Positions 8,839 through 19,013 of a DNA stretch of 64,000 nucleotides are shown in pieces. Origin of the DNA: Desulfobulbus oralis. Its GTDB lineage: Bacteria; Desulfobacterota; Desulfobulbia; Desulfobulbales; Desulfobulbaceae. The translations under genes were made by a program, and so were the position numbers. The notes below the pieces were generated by a model. That model saw nothing but the letters and a program-made list of their open reading frames with translations. It searched no databases and was not told the DNA's origin. Position 1 is the stretch's first letter. Each line of letters opens with the position of its first letter. The DNA lies in NCBI RefSeq assembly GCF_002952055.1, contig NZ_CP021255.1:124001-188000 (forward strand), read 5' to 3'.

Positions 8839-9004
8839 GTTTTTCTCTTTCTTTTTCCGGATCCGGTATTGATGTTGCCAATCGGCAATGTTCTTGGTAG
8901 AGTCACTCGCTTGCTGCCGGGTTCAATAGGGTCAAGCTGGTTCCGAAAAGGCCTGACCCGGCAAATCTCCCCTTTTTTGCAAGGGGGCTTCAATTGCCTG
9001 GTGA

Positions 9005-10048
<1,044 letters not shown>

Positions 10049-10103
10049 GCCTGTTCGCCGCTCCCGCTTCTTCCTGCGGACAGCTACTCGTTGAGCCCAA
10101 GCC

Positions 10104-10988
10104 ATGCGTAAACAACTGCACAAAAAGCGCGACAGCAGGGCCCATCACCTGCGCGTTCTGGCTGTGTCCGTGCTGTTGCTGGTGCTGGGCGTCTTTTTTC
10201 TGGTCACGACCTTTGGCTCCCGGCAGTTCGGTCCCTTCCACAAGATTATGATGGAAATAGTCGGTCCGGTGCAGAAAACCGTGACCCGCACCGGCTCGGC
10301 TCTGGGCTCGATCAAGCACGACTACATCGACAGCATCCAGAATTTTTTCAAGCTCAATGAAGAAAAGAAACGCCTGACCCAGCAGTTGCAGGAAACCGAA
10401 GCCCTGCTGAACAAAAGCCGCGAGGCCATGGCCACCAATGCCAGCCTGCGAAAACTCCTGGACTTCAAAAACTCGACCGAGCAGCCCAGCGTGGCCGCCA
10501 CCATCGTGGGCAAGGATCCCTCGCCCTTCGACCGTTCAGTGATTATCGATCAGGGTGCCAACAGCGGCATCACCAAGGGCTGCCCGGTGGTGTGCAGCGA
10601 AGGTGTGGTTGGTCAGATTTTCACCACCTCGCCGAACTATTCGAAAGTCCTGCTGGCCATCGCGCCTTCCAGCGCCATCGATGTCATGCTTCAGGGCTCG
10701 CGGGTGCGCGGCATTCTGAAAGGCACCGGCAACATGACCTACCGGCTGGAGTATATTTTGACGAATGTCGAGGTGAAACCGAAGGAAAAGGTGGTGACAG
10801 CCGGCTATGGCGGCGTCTTTCCCACAGGGATTCCGGTGGGCGAGGTGTCCAGGGTTTCCCGCCAGCCCCAGGGCATGTTTCATGAGATCGAGGTCAAGCC
10901 TGCGGTGGACTATCAGACAATAGAGCACCTGCTCGTCATCAGGAAAAATGACCTCAATGAAATTCTTGACCAGCCGGGGCGCCCCTGA
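10104..10988 (+). CDS. mreC: Rod-shape-determining protein MreC
   Basis: MreC is a bitopic inner-membrane protein that links MreB to the elongation synthases. The 294-residue protein has a basic N-terminus, one membrane segment (about 18-37, LAVSVLLLVLGVFFLVTTF), a coiled coil (about 75-110) and a beta-rich periplasmic domain ending near residue 285 with the family's VGEVSRVSRQ and YQTIEHLLVIR stretches. It lies 55 bases after mreB and 54 before mreD. Confidence 0.95.
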   Translation: MRKQLHKKRDSRAHHLRVLAVSVLLLVLGVFFLVTTFGSRQFGPFHKIMMEIVGPVQKTVTRTGSALGSIKHDYIDSIQNFFKLNEEKKRLTQQLQETEALLNKSREAMATNASLRKLLDFKNSTEQPSVAATIVGKDPSPFDRSVIIDQGANSGITKGCPVVCSEGVVGQIFTTSPNYSKVLLAIAPSSAIDVMLQGSRVRGILKGTGNMTYRLEYILTNVEVKPKEKVVTAGYGGVFPTGIPVGEVSRVSRQPQGMFHEIEVKPAVDYQTIEHLLVIRKNDLNEILDQPGRP

Positions 10989-11042
10989 GCGGGCCCGGCC
11001 CGGTGCTCCGGCCTGCTTGGCCCGGTGGAGTACAAGGCAGCC

Positions 11043-11582
11043 ATGATCTTTCTCTGCTTCCTGATACTTGGCGCGCTTTTGGTCATTCTGCAAACCACGC
11101 TGCTGATGCCCAGCCCTCTCTGGGCCTTTGCACCGGATTTCTATTTTATTTTCGTGGCTTATCTGGCCAGCCGCTTTACCGTGTTTCAGGCCCTGATACT
11201 GATTTACCTGCTTGGTCTGATGCTGGATGTGCTGGTTGGCACCATGTTGGGCATGTCCACCTGCCTGTGCTTTGCCGGTTATGCGGTGATGCGTCTCTTT
11301 GCCGGCAAAGGCGCGTTCAAAGACTACTTCTATTCCATTCCGCTGATTTCGCTTTGTTTTTTTGTGCTTTCCGGCCTGGTGTACGCGGTCTTTGATTTTG
11401 TCTATCCAGACCAGCTGGCACCGTGGAGCTGGTGGAAAATGGGCCTGCGCACCCTGACACTGGCGGTCTTTGTCTGGCCTGTCTTTCGGCTTCAGAACAT
11501 GGTCTACAGCTATGCCGCGAATGCGGTCATGCCCTGGAAGCGCCTGAAGGTGCGCGACAATGCGCGCCGGCGGCAGACCTGA
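11043..11582 (+). CDS. mreD: Rod-shape-determining membrane protein MreD
   Basis: A 179-residue polytopic inner-membrane protein of the elongasome. It is strongly hydrophobic, with about five membrane segments starting at MIFLCFLILGALLVILQTT. ATG 11043 was preferred to GTG 11025 because AAGG lies 5 bases before it and family members start with this hydrophobic helix. Sequence conservation in MreD is low; the place between mreC and mrdA makes the call firm. Confidence 0.9.
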   Translation: MIFLCFLILGALLVILQTTLLMPSPLWAFAPDFYFIFVAYLASRFTVFQALILIYLLGLMLDVLVGTMLGMSTCLCFAGYAVMRLFAGKGAFKDYFYSIPLISLCFFVLSGLVYAVFDFVYPDQLAPWSWWKMGLRTLTLAVFVWPVFRLQNMVYSYAANAVMPWKRLKVRDNARRRQT

Positions 11583-11609
11583 ACCGGCCCAATTGAAGGA
11601 GTGCATACC

Positions 11610-13643
11610 TTGCGCAGATCAAACCGACGCCGCCCCGGCAGCCTGCCCCATCGGGACAACAGCTACGACGAGGGTGTGGTGCCCCTGATGGCGCCGCAGG
11701 ACAGCGACGAACTGAAGACGCAGACCCAGAAGGGCCTGTATGCCATGGGCTGCATTCTGGCGGCCTTTATCGTCATCATGGCCAGGCTTTATTTTTTGCA
11801 GATAAAGCAGGGCACAGACTATGACAAACTGGCGGACTCCAACCGGGTGCGCTATCTGGAAATCATGGCCCCGCGCGGCAATATTCTGGATCGCAAGGGT
11901 CGCGAGATGGTGACCAACCGGCCCTCGTTCAACGTGATCTGGCTGCGCACGAGCAACCGGCTGGACGAGGAGTGGTTGAAGACCCTGAGCCGGGTTCTGG
12001 ACGAGGATCCAGGGGTCCTGCTGGAAAAAATCCGGAAAATGGTGGGGCAGCCCGGCCATCTGCCGGTCAGACTGGCGGAGGACATCTCCTGGGACAAGGT
12101 GCGGCAGATTGAAGTCAACAAGATGTATCTGCCGGAGGTCAGCATCGAGGTCGTGCCGCTGCGGGTCTACCATTACGGCGACCTGGCCTCGCATCTGATC
12201 GGTTATCTGGGGGAGATCAGCAAGGACGAGCTGGATCGCATGGACAGGAGCCGCTACCATGGGGGCGATCTCATCGGCAAGGCCGGTCTGGAGCGGCTGC
12301 GCGAGGACGATCTGAGCGGCATCAAGGGCCGTGACTACATGGAAGTCAATGCCCTGGGCTTCGAGCAGAAGCCGCTCAAGGGCGAGGCGCCGGTGCCGGG
12401 CAGGAACCTGCAACTGACCATCGATGTCGATCTGCAAAAGATCGCGGAGGAAGAGCTGGCCAACAACAAATTTGCGGGCGCGGTGGTGGCGATCGAGGTC
12501 AATACCGGCCGCCTTCTGGTCTCCGCCAGTTCGCCGCCGCTGCATCTGCAGGACTTCGTTGGCGGCATTTCCAAAGCCAACTGGAAGGCCATGCTGGACA
12601 ATCCCCTGCATCCCCTGGTGAACAAGGTCGTGCAGGGCCAGTATCCGCCGGGGTCCACCTTCAAACCCGTGACCGCGCTGGCCGGTCTGGCCGAGGGGGT
12701 GATCACGCCGGACACGACCTTTTTCTGTCCGGGCTTCCACCGCTTCGGCAATCGCACCTACCGCTGCTGGCGGCATGCCGGCCACGGCTCGGTCAACATG
12801 AAACGGGCTGTCGCCGAGTCCTGCGACGTGTATTTCTACATAACCGGGCAGAAGCTGGGCGTAGACCGGCTGGCGAAGTACTCAAAGCTCTTCGGCTTTG
12901 GCAGACTGACCGGCGTGGAAATGGAGCACGAAAAGGCGGGTATCGTGCCCTCGACCGACTGGAAACGCCAGCGTTACCCCCGCGATGCCAAATGGCATGA
13001 GGGCGAAACGCTCTCGGTTGCCATTGGTCAGGGCTACAATCTGGTGACGCCGCTGCAGTTGGCCGTGATGACCGCAGCCATTGCCAATGGCGGCACGATC
13101 TACAGGCCCGCCCTGGTGGAAAAGGCCTTTTATCCGGACGGCACCGTGGCCCAGAGCTTCCAGCCCGAGGTGCTGCATCGTTTTACCAATCAGGGCCGCA
13201 ACCTGAAACTGATCCGCGACGGCATGGTGGAAGCGGTCAACGGCCGGCGCGGCACGGGCCGCCGGGCCCAGGTCGAGACCCAGGGCATTCAGGTGGGCGG
13301 CAAGACCGGTACGGCCCAGGTGGTACGCATCAAGCAGTACCAGCATCTGAAGGAACAGGATATCCCCTACAAGTACCGGGATCATGCCTGGTTCACCTGC
13401 TTCGCCCCGGCCTCCAATCCGGAGATTGCGGTGACCGTGCTGGTCGAGCACGGCCTGCACGGCGGCTCGGCCTCGGCGCCGATTGCCGCCAAAATCATGA
13501 CCCGCTATTTCAACGAGAAGCTGGAACAGCTTCAGGTGCCAGACGTCCTGGAGGATGGGGACGAAGAGGATGAGCACGGGCATGATGACGAGAACGGGGT
13601 GGCGCCGGCTGCGCCAAGCATGGGCACACCCCTTCAATTTTAG
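11610..13643 (+). CDS. mrdA: Penicillin-binding protein 2 (elongation transpeptidase)
   Basis: PBP2 cross-links new peptidoglycan in the side wall together with RodA. The 677-residue protein has a cytoplasmic N-terminus, one membrane segment (LYAMGCILAAFIVIMARLYFL, about 43-63), a dimerisation domain and a transpeptidase domain with SxxK as STFK, SxN-type motif SCD and KTG as KTGTAQV. I chose TTG 11610 as start: AAGGAG ends 8 bases before it, whereas the in-frame GTG at 11601 overlaps that ribosome binding site. The C-terminus adds an acidic and His-rich tail (DGDEEDEHGHDDE), not usual in the family. rodA follows after 11 bases. Confidence 0.95.
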   Translation: MRRSNRRRPGSLPHRDNSYDEGVVPLMAPQDSDELKTQTQKGLYAMGCILAAFIVIMARLYFLQIKQGTDYDKLADSNRVRYLEIMAPRGNILDRKGREMVTNRPSFNVIWLRTSNRLDEEWLKTLSRVLDEDPGVLLEKIRKMVGQPGHLPVRLAEDISWDKVRQIEVNKMYLPEVSIEVVPLRVYHYGDLASHLIGYLGEISKDELDRMDRSRYHGGDLIGKAGLERLREDDLSGIKGRDYMEVNALGFEQKPLKGEAPVPGRNLQLTIDVDLQKIAEEELANNKFAGAVVAIEVNTGRLLVSASSPPLHLQDFVGGISKANWKAMLDNPLHPLVNKVVQGQYPPGSTFKPVTALAGLAEGVITPDTTFFCPGFHRFGNRTYRCWRHAGHGSVNMKRAVAESCDVYFYITGQKLGVDRLAKYSKLFGFGRLTGVEMEHEKAGIVPSTDWKRQRYPRDAKWHEGETLSVAIGQGYNLVTPLQLAVMTAAIANGGTIYRPALVEKAFYPDGTVAQSFQPEVLHRFTNQGRNLKLIRDGMVEAVNGRRGTGRRAQVETQGIQVGGKTGTAQVVRIKQYQHLKEQDIPYKYRDHAWFTCFAPASNPEIAVTVLVEHGLHGGSASAPIAAKIMTRYFNEKLEQLQVPDVLEDGDEEDEHGHDDENGVAPAAPSMGTPLQF

Positions 13644-13654
13644 GGCACAGGTTC

Positions 13655-14787
13655 ATGACGTCGATAGACAGCCAATTTTTCAAGCAGTTCGACTGGGTCA
13701 TGCTGATGCTGGTGGTGCTGGTGTCGGCCATGGCGCTGACCAATCTCTACAGTTCCAGCTACGCCGGGGGCGATGTCGGAGCCTCTTCGCTCTTCCTGAA
13801 ACAGTTGGTCTTCTTCTGTGCCGGCCTGGGCCTGATCCTCGCACTCCAGCTCGTTGAGTATCAGCACATCGCCAAGGCTGGCTGGATTCTGTATGTGATT
13901 ATCCTGCTGCTTTTGATCTACACCAGAATATTTGTGGACAGCGTGGCCGGAGCCCAGCGCTGGATCGACCTGGGATTTTTCAACCTGCAGCCCTCGGAAC
14001 CGGCCAAGCTCGTGATGATTCTGGTCCTCACCTGCTGCTATGCCACAGGCCCCTCGGTGAGCGGCGGCTACCGGCTTCGCGACATGATCAGGCCCATGAT
14101 TCTGGTGCTCCCCCCTTTGCCCTGATCCTCATCCAGCCCGACCTGGGGACCGCGCTCATTGTCGCCGTGGTTTTCATTTCCATGACGCTTTTTGTGCGTC
14201 TGCGCTGGCTTACCCTGAGCACCCTGGCGGGTCTGGCCATATCCTGCGTGTTTATCGGCTGGAAATTTCTGCTCAAGCCCTACCAGCGCAAGCGTATCGA
14301 AACCTTTCTCAATCCGGAGGCCGATCCGGCCAATCACGGCTATCAGATTTTGCAGTCCAAGATCGCGGTGGGCAGTGGCAAGCTTTTTGGCAAGGGCTTC
14401 ATGGAAGGCACCCAGGGGCATCTCCATTTTCTGCCGGAGCGCCACACGGACTTCGCCTTTGCGGTATGGGGCGAGGAGTGGGGCTTTGCCGGCTCGCTCT
14501 TCTTTCTGGCCTGCTACTTCTTCATGATGGGCTGGGGCGCGTATGTTGCCATGACCGCCCGTGACCGGCTGGGCGCCATCATGGCCTTTGGCTGTGTGGC
14601 GCTCATCTTCTGGCAGGCGGTCATCAATCTGCTCATGATTCTGGGCTTTCTGCCCGTGGTCGGTGTCCCCCTGCCCCTGTTCAGTTATGGCGGTTCCTCC
14701 ATGCTGACCAATATGGCGGCCATCGGCATTCTGATGAATATCCGCATGCAGAGCAACGCCATAAACTACAACCGCGGGGTTCGCTAG
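13655..14787 (+). pseudogene. rodA: Rod-shape SEDS glycosyltransferase RodA, frameshifted at a C6 run
   Basis: RodA polymerises glycan strands with PBP2. Reading starts at ATG 13655 and gives the first four to five membrane segments with the SEDS motif AGAQRWIDLG, but stops at TGA 14123-14125 (residue 157). The second part, from LILIQPDLGTALIV to GVPLPLFSYGGSSMLTN and the C-terminus, is in the next frame up to 14787. One extra C in the run at 14110-14115 restores a 377-residue RodA. Because RodA is normally essential in rods, a sequencing or assembly error is the simplest reading; a real loss or a slippery switch cannot be excluded. Confidence 0.9.
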
Positions 14788-15749
14788 GCTGTCTCCGCTG
14801 CCAGCACCAGTCTGGCCAGGGCCTCGATGAAGAGCGGGTCATCATTCAGGGCTCTGGCCAGGGTGTAGCGCATGCCCAGACCCTCGGCCAGTTTCCGGTA
14901 CTCCATGTCCAGCTCCACCAGGGTTTCCACGTGGTCGGAGACAAAGGAAATCGGCAGCAGCAAAAGGTTGTTCACACCCTCTGCCGCCGCTTTTTCAATG
15001 GCTTCGGGCGTTGAAGGCGAAAACCAGGCCACCGGGCCACTCCGGCTCTGAAAACAGAGTTCGCCCCGCTGGCCGGTCTGTTGCTCCAGGGCGGCAATCG
15101 TCTTCCCAAGATCGCCCACATAGGGATCGCCTTCATCCACCAGGCGTTTCGGCAGATTGTGGGCGCTGTACAGGAGCCGCGTTTTGCCGCCCAGAGCGGC
15201 AAAACTGGCCAGACCCTCCTGCACCCGTCTGGCCAGCGCGCTCACGTATTCCGGCTGATCCGGCCAGGCTCTGATCACGGTCAGCGGCAGGGCGGGACCG
15301 TCTTGCAGGGCACGTTCCAGGGCCAGGAGCGAGGAACCGGTGCTGGCACTGCAGTATTGCGGATAGAGGGGCAGGGCGACAAGCCGCTGCACACCGGCCG
15401 CCCGCAGCTCGGAGATCGCTTCCTCGGCGCATGGGTGCCAGTAGCGCATGCAGGGCCGCACGAGGTAACGGCCATGCGCGGCCAAGCGGGCTTCCAGCGC
15501 CCGGGCCTGGGCCCTGGTCAGGGCCAGAATGGGAGAACCGCCGCCGATGCGGGCATAGTTGGCCGCACTTTTGGGGGCACGGCCTCTGGCAATCAGCCAG
15601 GCGATGAGTGGCTGCAAAAAGGCCGGGCCCAGCCGGATGATCTGCCGGTCGGAGAAGATGTTGAAAAGAAAGGGCCGGATGTCATCGGGTTTTTCCGGCC
15701 CCCCCAGATTGAGCAGCAACACCCCGGTTGCCGTATGCAGATCTGTCAT
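14784..15749 (-). CDS. hemH: Ferrochelatase
   Basis: HemH inserts ferrous iron into porphyrin; in sulfate reducers it may instead serve the coproporphyrin or siroheme branches. The 321-residue protein shows LLNLGGPEKPDDIRPFLFNIFSD split at the N-terminus, the substrate loop LPLYPQYCSASTGS near residue 128, the catalytic His in YSAHNLP near 190 and the Glu of the HVETLVELDMEY segment near 265. The gene converges on rodA and overlaps its last 4 bases. No C-terminal iron-sulfur extension is seen. Confidence 0.94.
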   Translation of the reverse strand: MTDLHTATGVLLLNLGGPEKPDDIRPFLFNIFSDRQIIRLGPAFLQPLIAWLIARGRAPKSAANYARIGGGSPILALTRAQARALEARLAAHGRYLVRPCMRYWHPCAEEAISELRAAGVQRLVALPLYPQYCSASTGSSLLALERALQDGPALPLTVIRAWPDQPEYVSALARRVQEGLASFAALGGKTRLLYSAHNLPKRLVDEGDPYVGDLGKTIAALEQQTGQRGELCFQSRSGPVAWFSPSTPEAIEKAAAEGVNNLLLLPISFVSDHVETLVELDMEYRKLAEGLGMRYTLARALNDDPLFIEALARLVLAAETA

Positions 15750-15979
15750 GGAAACTCCAGAGTTCCTGGGCCGCTGCCGGAAGATGCAGGCTCTGCTTGC
15801 TTTTCCCGGTGCTGCCTTTATAATCGAAATCAGACCGTCAACTTCCTAATATATTTCCACTCTTTTTTCCGCTGATTTCTTGAAAGCCGTTCTGTACGGT
15901 ACGCGGTTTGGGAAAACGGTCATCTTTCTGACAACGGCATGGCGCCGTTGACCACTGTCTGACGATTTGGAGGTCGTGT

Positions 15980-16288
15980 ATGGAACTGAAGGTCGAAGCG
16001 AAAAATCTCGAAATGCGCGACAACTGGCAGGAGAAAATCGAGGAGGAAAAGGCCAAACTGATCCGCCACTATGCCAACCTGGTGTTGCACCTGCGGGTGA
16101 CCATCGAGGCGACTCCGGGCCACAAGGGGGGGGGCTATGCCGTTTCGCTGGTGGCGGCCGTCCCCGGCGACACGGTGGTGGTCAAGCGCGAGGGCGAAAA
16201 GGTACGCCCGCTTTTGGTGGAGGGCTTCGACGTTCTGGGGGCGCAGTTGAAAGATTTTGTGCAGAAAAAGCAGGATTACCGGGCCTGA
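15980..16288 (+). CDS. Ribosome hibernation factor-like protein (HPF/YfiA family)
   Basis: A 102-residue single-domain protein of the sigma-54 modulation / ribosome hibernation family, which binds the 30S decoding centre in slow growth. The beta-alpha-beta start (MELKVEAKNLEMRDNWQEKIEEE) and the later DTVVVKREGEKVRPLLVEGFDVLGAQLKD fit the fold, but it lacks the long C-terminal dimer domain. The start has GGAGG 9 bases upstream. It stands alone between hemH and a small hairpin. The family assignment is moderately sure. Confidence 0.7.
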   Translation: MELKVEAKNLEMRDNWQEKIEEEKAKLIRHYANLVLHLRVTIEATPGHKGGGYAVSLVAAVPGDTVVVKREGEKVRPLLVEGFDVLGAQLKDFVQKKQDYRA

Positions 16289-16326
16289 CGGCAGGCTCCT
16301 GCAGCAAAGTCGCATGGCCCTGCATG

Positions 16327-16356
16327 CCCTGCCTGGTTGGTCCGGCAGGGCTTTGT
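16327..16356 (+). terminator. Possible terminator after the HPF-like gene
   Basis: A perfect 7-base-pair stem CCCTGCC / GGCAGGG with a 10-base loop, followed by a weak T-rich tail (CTTTGTTGT). Confidence 0.45.
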
Positions 16357-16559
16357 TGTCTGTGGGACCAGCCATGCGGGGCAGGCCGATGCGCTGGTTG
16401 TCAGCATGACCTTGACAGTACGCCTGTGACTGTCCTGAGCAGCTTTGTTGTGGGCAAGTGCTCCGTGTTGCAGTCGTGGCACGCCAGTTGCCTGGCCTCT
16501 CGGATTGCGTATCCGCTCCCGCCCGCAGGCTGGAATTCCTGGTCTCCCGGGCGCCCGCC

Positions 16560-17021
16560 TTATTGCAGATCCGGCACTTCGGTCAACCAGTTCTTTTCCT
16601 GGACTTTGAGGTCCATATTTCTGATCTTCCGGGCGAGCGCATCCACTTCCTTTTGCTTCGCTGCCACATCCACGGTGCTCAACAGGGCGATTTCCTTCTG
16701 GGAATAGCGGTCGACTTTTGCCGCCGCCCCGGCAAGAAAGGCGCGCAGGATTGCAGCCTGGGCCATGCGCGCGTCCCGCTCGGCAAGCAGATCGGCAAGG
16801 CTTCGTCCCTCCACCTGCGCAGCCGCGTTGGCGCGGTTGATGGTGCAGATCAGCGCAATCAACTGGCAGGTTGCTTCCTCAAGCTCGGCAAGCAGGGACT
16901 CGGGTTTTTCTGCAGGCTGGTCACCGGCCTGCACCTTGGCGTTCAGGAGTAAGCGCTCCTTCAACTGGGCGATGCGCTTTTGCGTGTCCGCCCGCAAAAT
17001 CAAAGCTTCTGCAAGTTTCAT
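16560..17021 (-). CDS. DIP1984-family coiled-coil protein
   Basis: A 153-residue protein rich in Ala, Leu, Glu and Lys with long predicted helices, starting MKLAEALILRADTQKRIAQLKERLLLNA and ending WLTEVPDL. This pattern matches the DIP1984 (septicolysin-like) family, whose role is not established. ATG 17021 has GGAGG 8 bases upstream; the frame extends six codons further without support. It stands alone, between intergenic regions, with no neighbours that hint at function. Confidence 0.7.
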   Translation of the reverse strand: MKLAEALILRADTQKRIAQLKERLLLNAKVQAGDQPAEKPESLLAELEEATCQLIALICTINRANAAAQVEGRSLADLLAERDARMAQAAILRAFLAGAAAKVDRYSQKEIALLSTVDVAAKQKEVDALARKIRNMDLKVQEKNWLTEVPDLQ

Positions 17022-17360
17022 TGCTATGTTCCTCCGCATTGTTCAAGGCGCCATACCCCGCTGTCGGGCTGCATAAAGGGGAGCCAGCGGTCATCTGTCT
17101 GCGCAAAAGGCCGGGCCTGTCCCCCTGCGCGCGGGCTTGGGGCCAGAGCAGCCTCTTCCGCTGTACCCGAGCGCGGCGGCCCGACGAAAAGGCGCGAGCC
17201 CGGTTTCCCCGTGCCCTTGCATCCTCCGGGCAGCGGCGCACTGTATTGCCATTCCGCCATAAGTGCGACCCAAAAAACCGCCGCCCAGGCCAGCAATGTA
17301 CAGGACTGCCCTCGGCCCATCAAGCGGACTCTGTACTGCATATTTCATTGCTCATTTTTT
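17022..17360. other. Intergenic region between divergent genes
   Basis: About 340 bases that should hold the promoters of the flanking divergent genes. Open frames run through it in several phases but lack start signals. Nothing else is visible. Confidence 0.4.
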
Positions 17361-18386
17361 ATGGATTCAGGTATATTCCAAAACATGTTGCGGGACACGC
17401 TGAAAACGCCGTCCGGGTTGCACCGGGGCATTCAAATACTGTACCTCGTCTTTTCGGTGGCGCTTGGCCTCCAGTTCGCTCTGTTTGTAGCCTGGCTGCT
17501 GGGGAAAAGCCCGCTGTTGGTGCCCAGGCCGCCGGCGGTGGAGGCCTTTCTGCCGATCAGCGCCCTGCTTGCCCTCAGGCGCCTGATCCTGACCGGCAAC
17601 TGGGACCCTGTGCATCCGGCAGGTCTCGCCATTTTCCTCTTCGCCCTGCTCACGGCCCTGCTGCTGCGCAAGAGCTTCTGCGGTTATATCTGCCCCGGCG
17701 GCACGCTGTCCTTCTGGCTCTTCCGCCTGGGACAGCGGCTTGGACTCACCCGGAACCCGCCCGCCTGGCTGACCGGGCTGCTGGCCCTGCCCAAATACCT
17801 GCTCCTGGCCTTTTTCCTGCAGGCGACCCTGCGTATGAGCCTGCCCGAGCTGGAGGCCTTCCTGAATGCACCCTTCAACCTCGCGGCAGACAGCAAGATG
17901 CTCTTCTTTTTTCTGCCGCCCGACCGCACGGTCTGCATCGTGCTGGCCCTGCTCATCCTGGGCAGTCTGGTGCTGCCCTCCTTCTGGTGCCGCTGCTTCT
18001 GCCCCTATGGCGCGCTGCTGGGCCTGATCTCGCTCCTGTCGCCTTTGGCCATGCGACGGGAAACCGGCGCCTGCACGGGCTGCGGCCGCTGCCGCCGGGC
18101 CTGCCCGCAGGGCATTGCCGTTGACCGGAAGACGCGCGTCTGCAGCACGGAATGCACCGGCTGCCAGGAATGCGCCAGTGTCTGCCCGCAGCGCTGCCTG
18201 AGCCTGCATCTGGATCTGTCGCCACGGCCCCGGCCCCTGCCCTGGCAGCTCATGGGCGCGGCAACGGTGGGCCTGCTCCTGCTGCTCTGGCTCTGGGCAC
18301 GTCTGAGCGGCCACTGGGTATCCCAGGTGCCACTGGAGCTTTTGCGGAGCCTGCACGAAAACCTGTCCGCCATCCAGCACTATTGA
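17361..18386 (+). CDS. NapH/NosR-type membrane ferredoxin protein
   Basis: A 341-residue inner-membrane electron carrier. It has about five or six membrane segments, cytoplasmic cysteine motifs of the NapH type (FCGYICPGG near residue 110 and CRCFCPYG near 215), and two [4Fe-4S] clusters of the CxxCxxCxxxCP sort (CTGCGRCRRACP and CTGCQECASVCP, about 235-277). Such proteins pass electrons between quinol and periplasmic or soluble partners. The partner here is unknown; a nitroreductase-family flavoprotein follows after 63 bases. The start is uncertain: ATG 17361 has no clear ribosome binding site and ATG 17385 is an alternative. Confidence 0.8.
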   Translation: MDSGIFQNMLRDTLKTPSGLHRGIQILYLVFSVALGLQFALFVAWLLGKSPLLVPRPPAVEAFLPISALLALRRLILTGNWDPVHPAGLAIFLFALLTALLLRKSFCGYICPGGTLSFWLFRLGQRLGLTRNPPAWLTGLLALPKYLLLAFFLQATLRMSLPELEAFLNAPFNLAADSKMLFFFLPPDRTVCIVLALLILGSLVLPSFWCRCFCPYGALLGLISLLSPLAMRRETGACTGCGRCRRACPQGIAVDRKTRVCSTECTGCQECASVCPQRCLSLHLDLSPRPRPLPWQLMGAATVGLLLLLWLWARLSGHWVSQVPLELLRSLHENLSAIQHY

Positions 18387-18449
18387 CCCGGGCCCAAACG
18401 CCCCAAACACAGACCGGACACAAGCGCCGGCAGCATATACGGAGGCTGT

Positions 18450-18968
18450 ATGGAATTTGCACAACTGATTCGGGAACGCTATTCGGTCCGCAGGTTCACG
18501 GCCGAGCCGGTTACGGATGCCGAGCTCCAAAGCATTCTGGAGGCGGCCCGGCTGGCGCCGACCGCGGTCAACAAGCAGCCGCAGCGGCTCCTGGTACTCA
18601 GGAGCGCCGGGAGCCTCGAAAAACTCCGGGCCTGCACCAAGTACAGCTTTGACGCGCCCCTGGTCATCGCGGTCTGCGCCAACACGGCAGAAGCCTGGGT
18701 GCGTCCCCACGACCAGGACAACTCCGCCGTGGTGGATGCGGCCATTGTGGGCACGCATCTCATGCTGGCTGTGCACAATCTGGGTCTGGGCAGCACCTGG
18801 TTGGGCTTTTTTGATCCAGTCCTGTTCCGGCGGGAGTTCAAACTGCCGGCCCACATCGAGCCGGTGGCCCTCTTTCCGATCGGCCACCCGGCCCCGGAGG
18901 CCCAGCCCTCGCCCATGCACGCCAAAAGGCGGCCGCTTGCCGAAACGGTGGCGTACGAAACGTTCTAG
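18450..18968 (+). CDS. Nitroreductase-family FMN flavoprotein
   Basis: A 172-residue member of the nitroreductase fold, using FMN and NAD(P)H. It shows the FMN-phosphate start RERYSVRRF, the segment ARLAPTAVNKQPQR near residue 36 and the Gly-rich LGLGSTWLGFF near 115. The natural substrate is unknown. A clear GGAGG precedes ATG 18450. It may share a transcript with the membrane ferredoxin gene upstream, which could supply or accept electrons; this is inference from position. Confidence 0.88.
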   Translation: MEFAQLIRERYSVRRFTAEPVTDAELQSILEAARLAPTAVNKQPQRLLVLRSAGSLEKLRACTKYSFDAPLVIAVCANTAEAWVRPHDQDNSAVVDAAIVGTHLMLAVHNLGLGSTWLGFFDPVLFRREFKLPAHIEPVALFPIGHPAPEAQPSPMHAKRRPLAETVAYETF

Positions 18969-19013
18969 CCCCAGGCGGCAGGGCGGGGCCAAGACTGTGC
19001 CCCGCGTCTTGCT

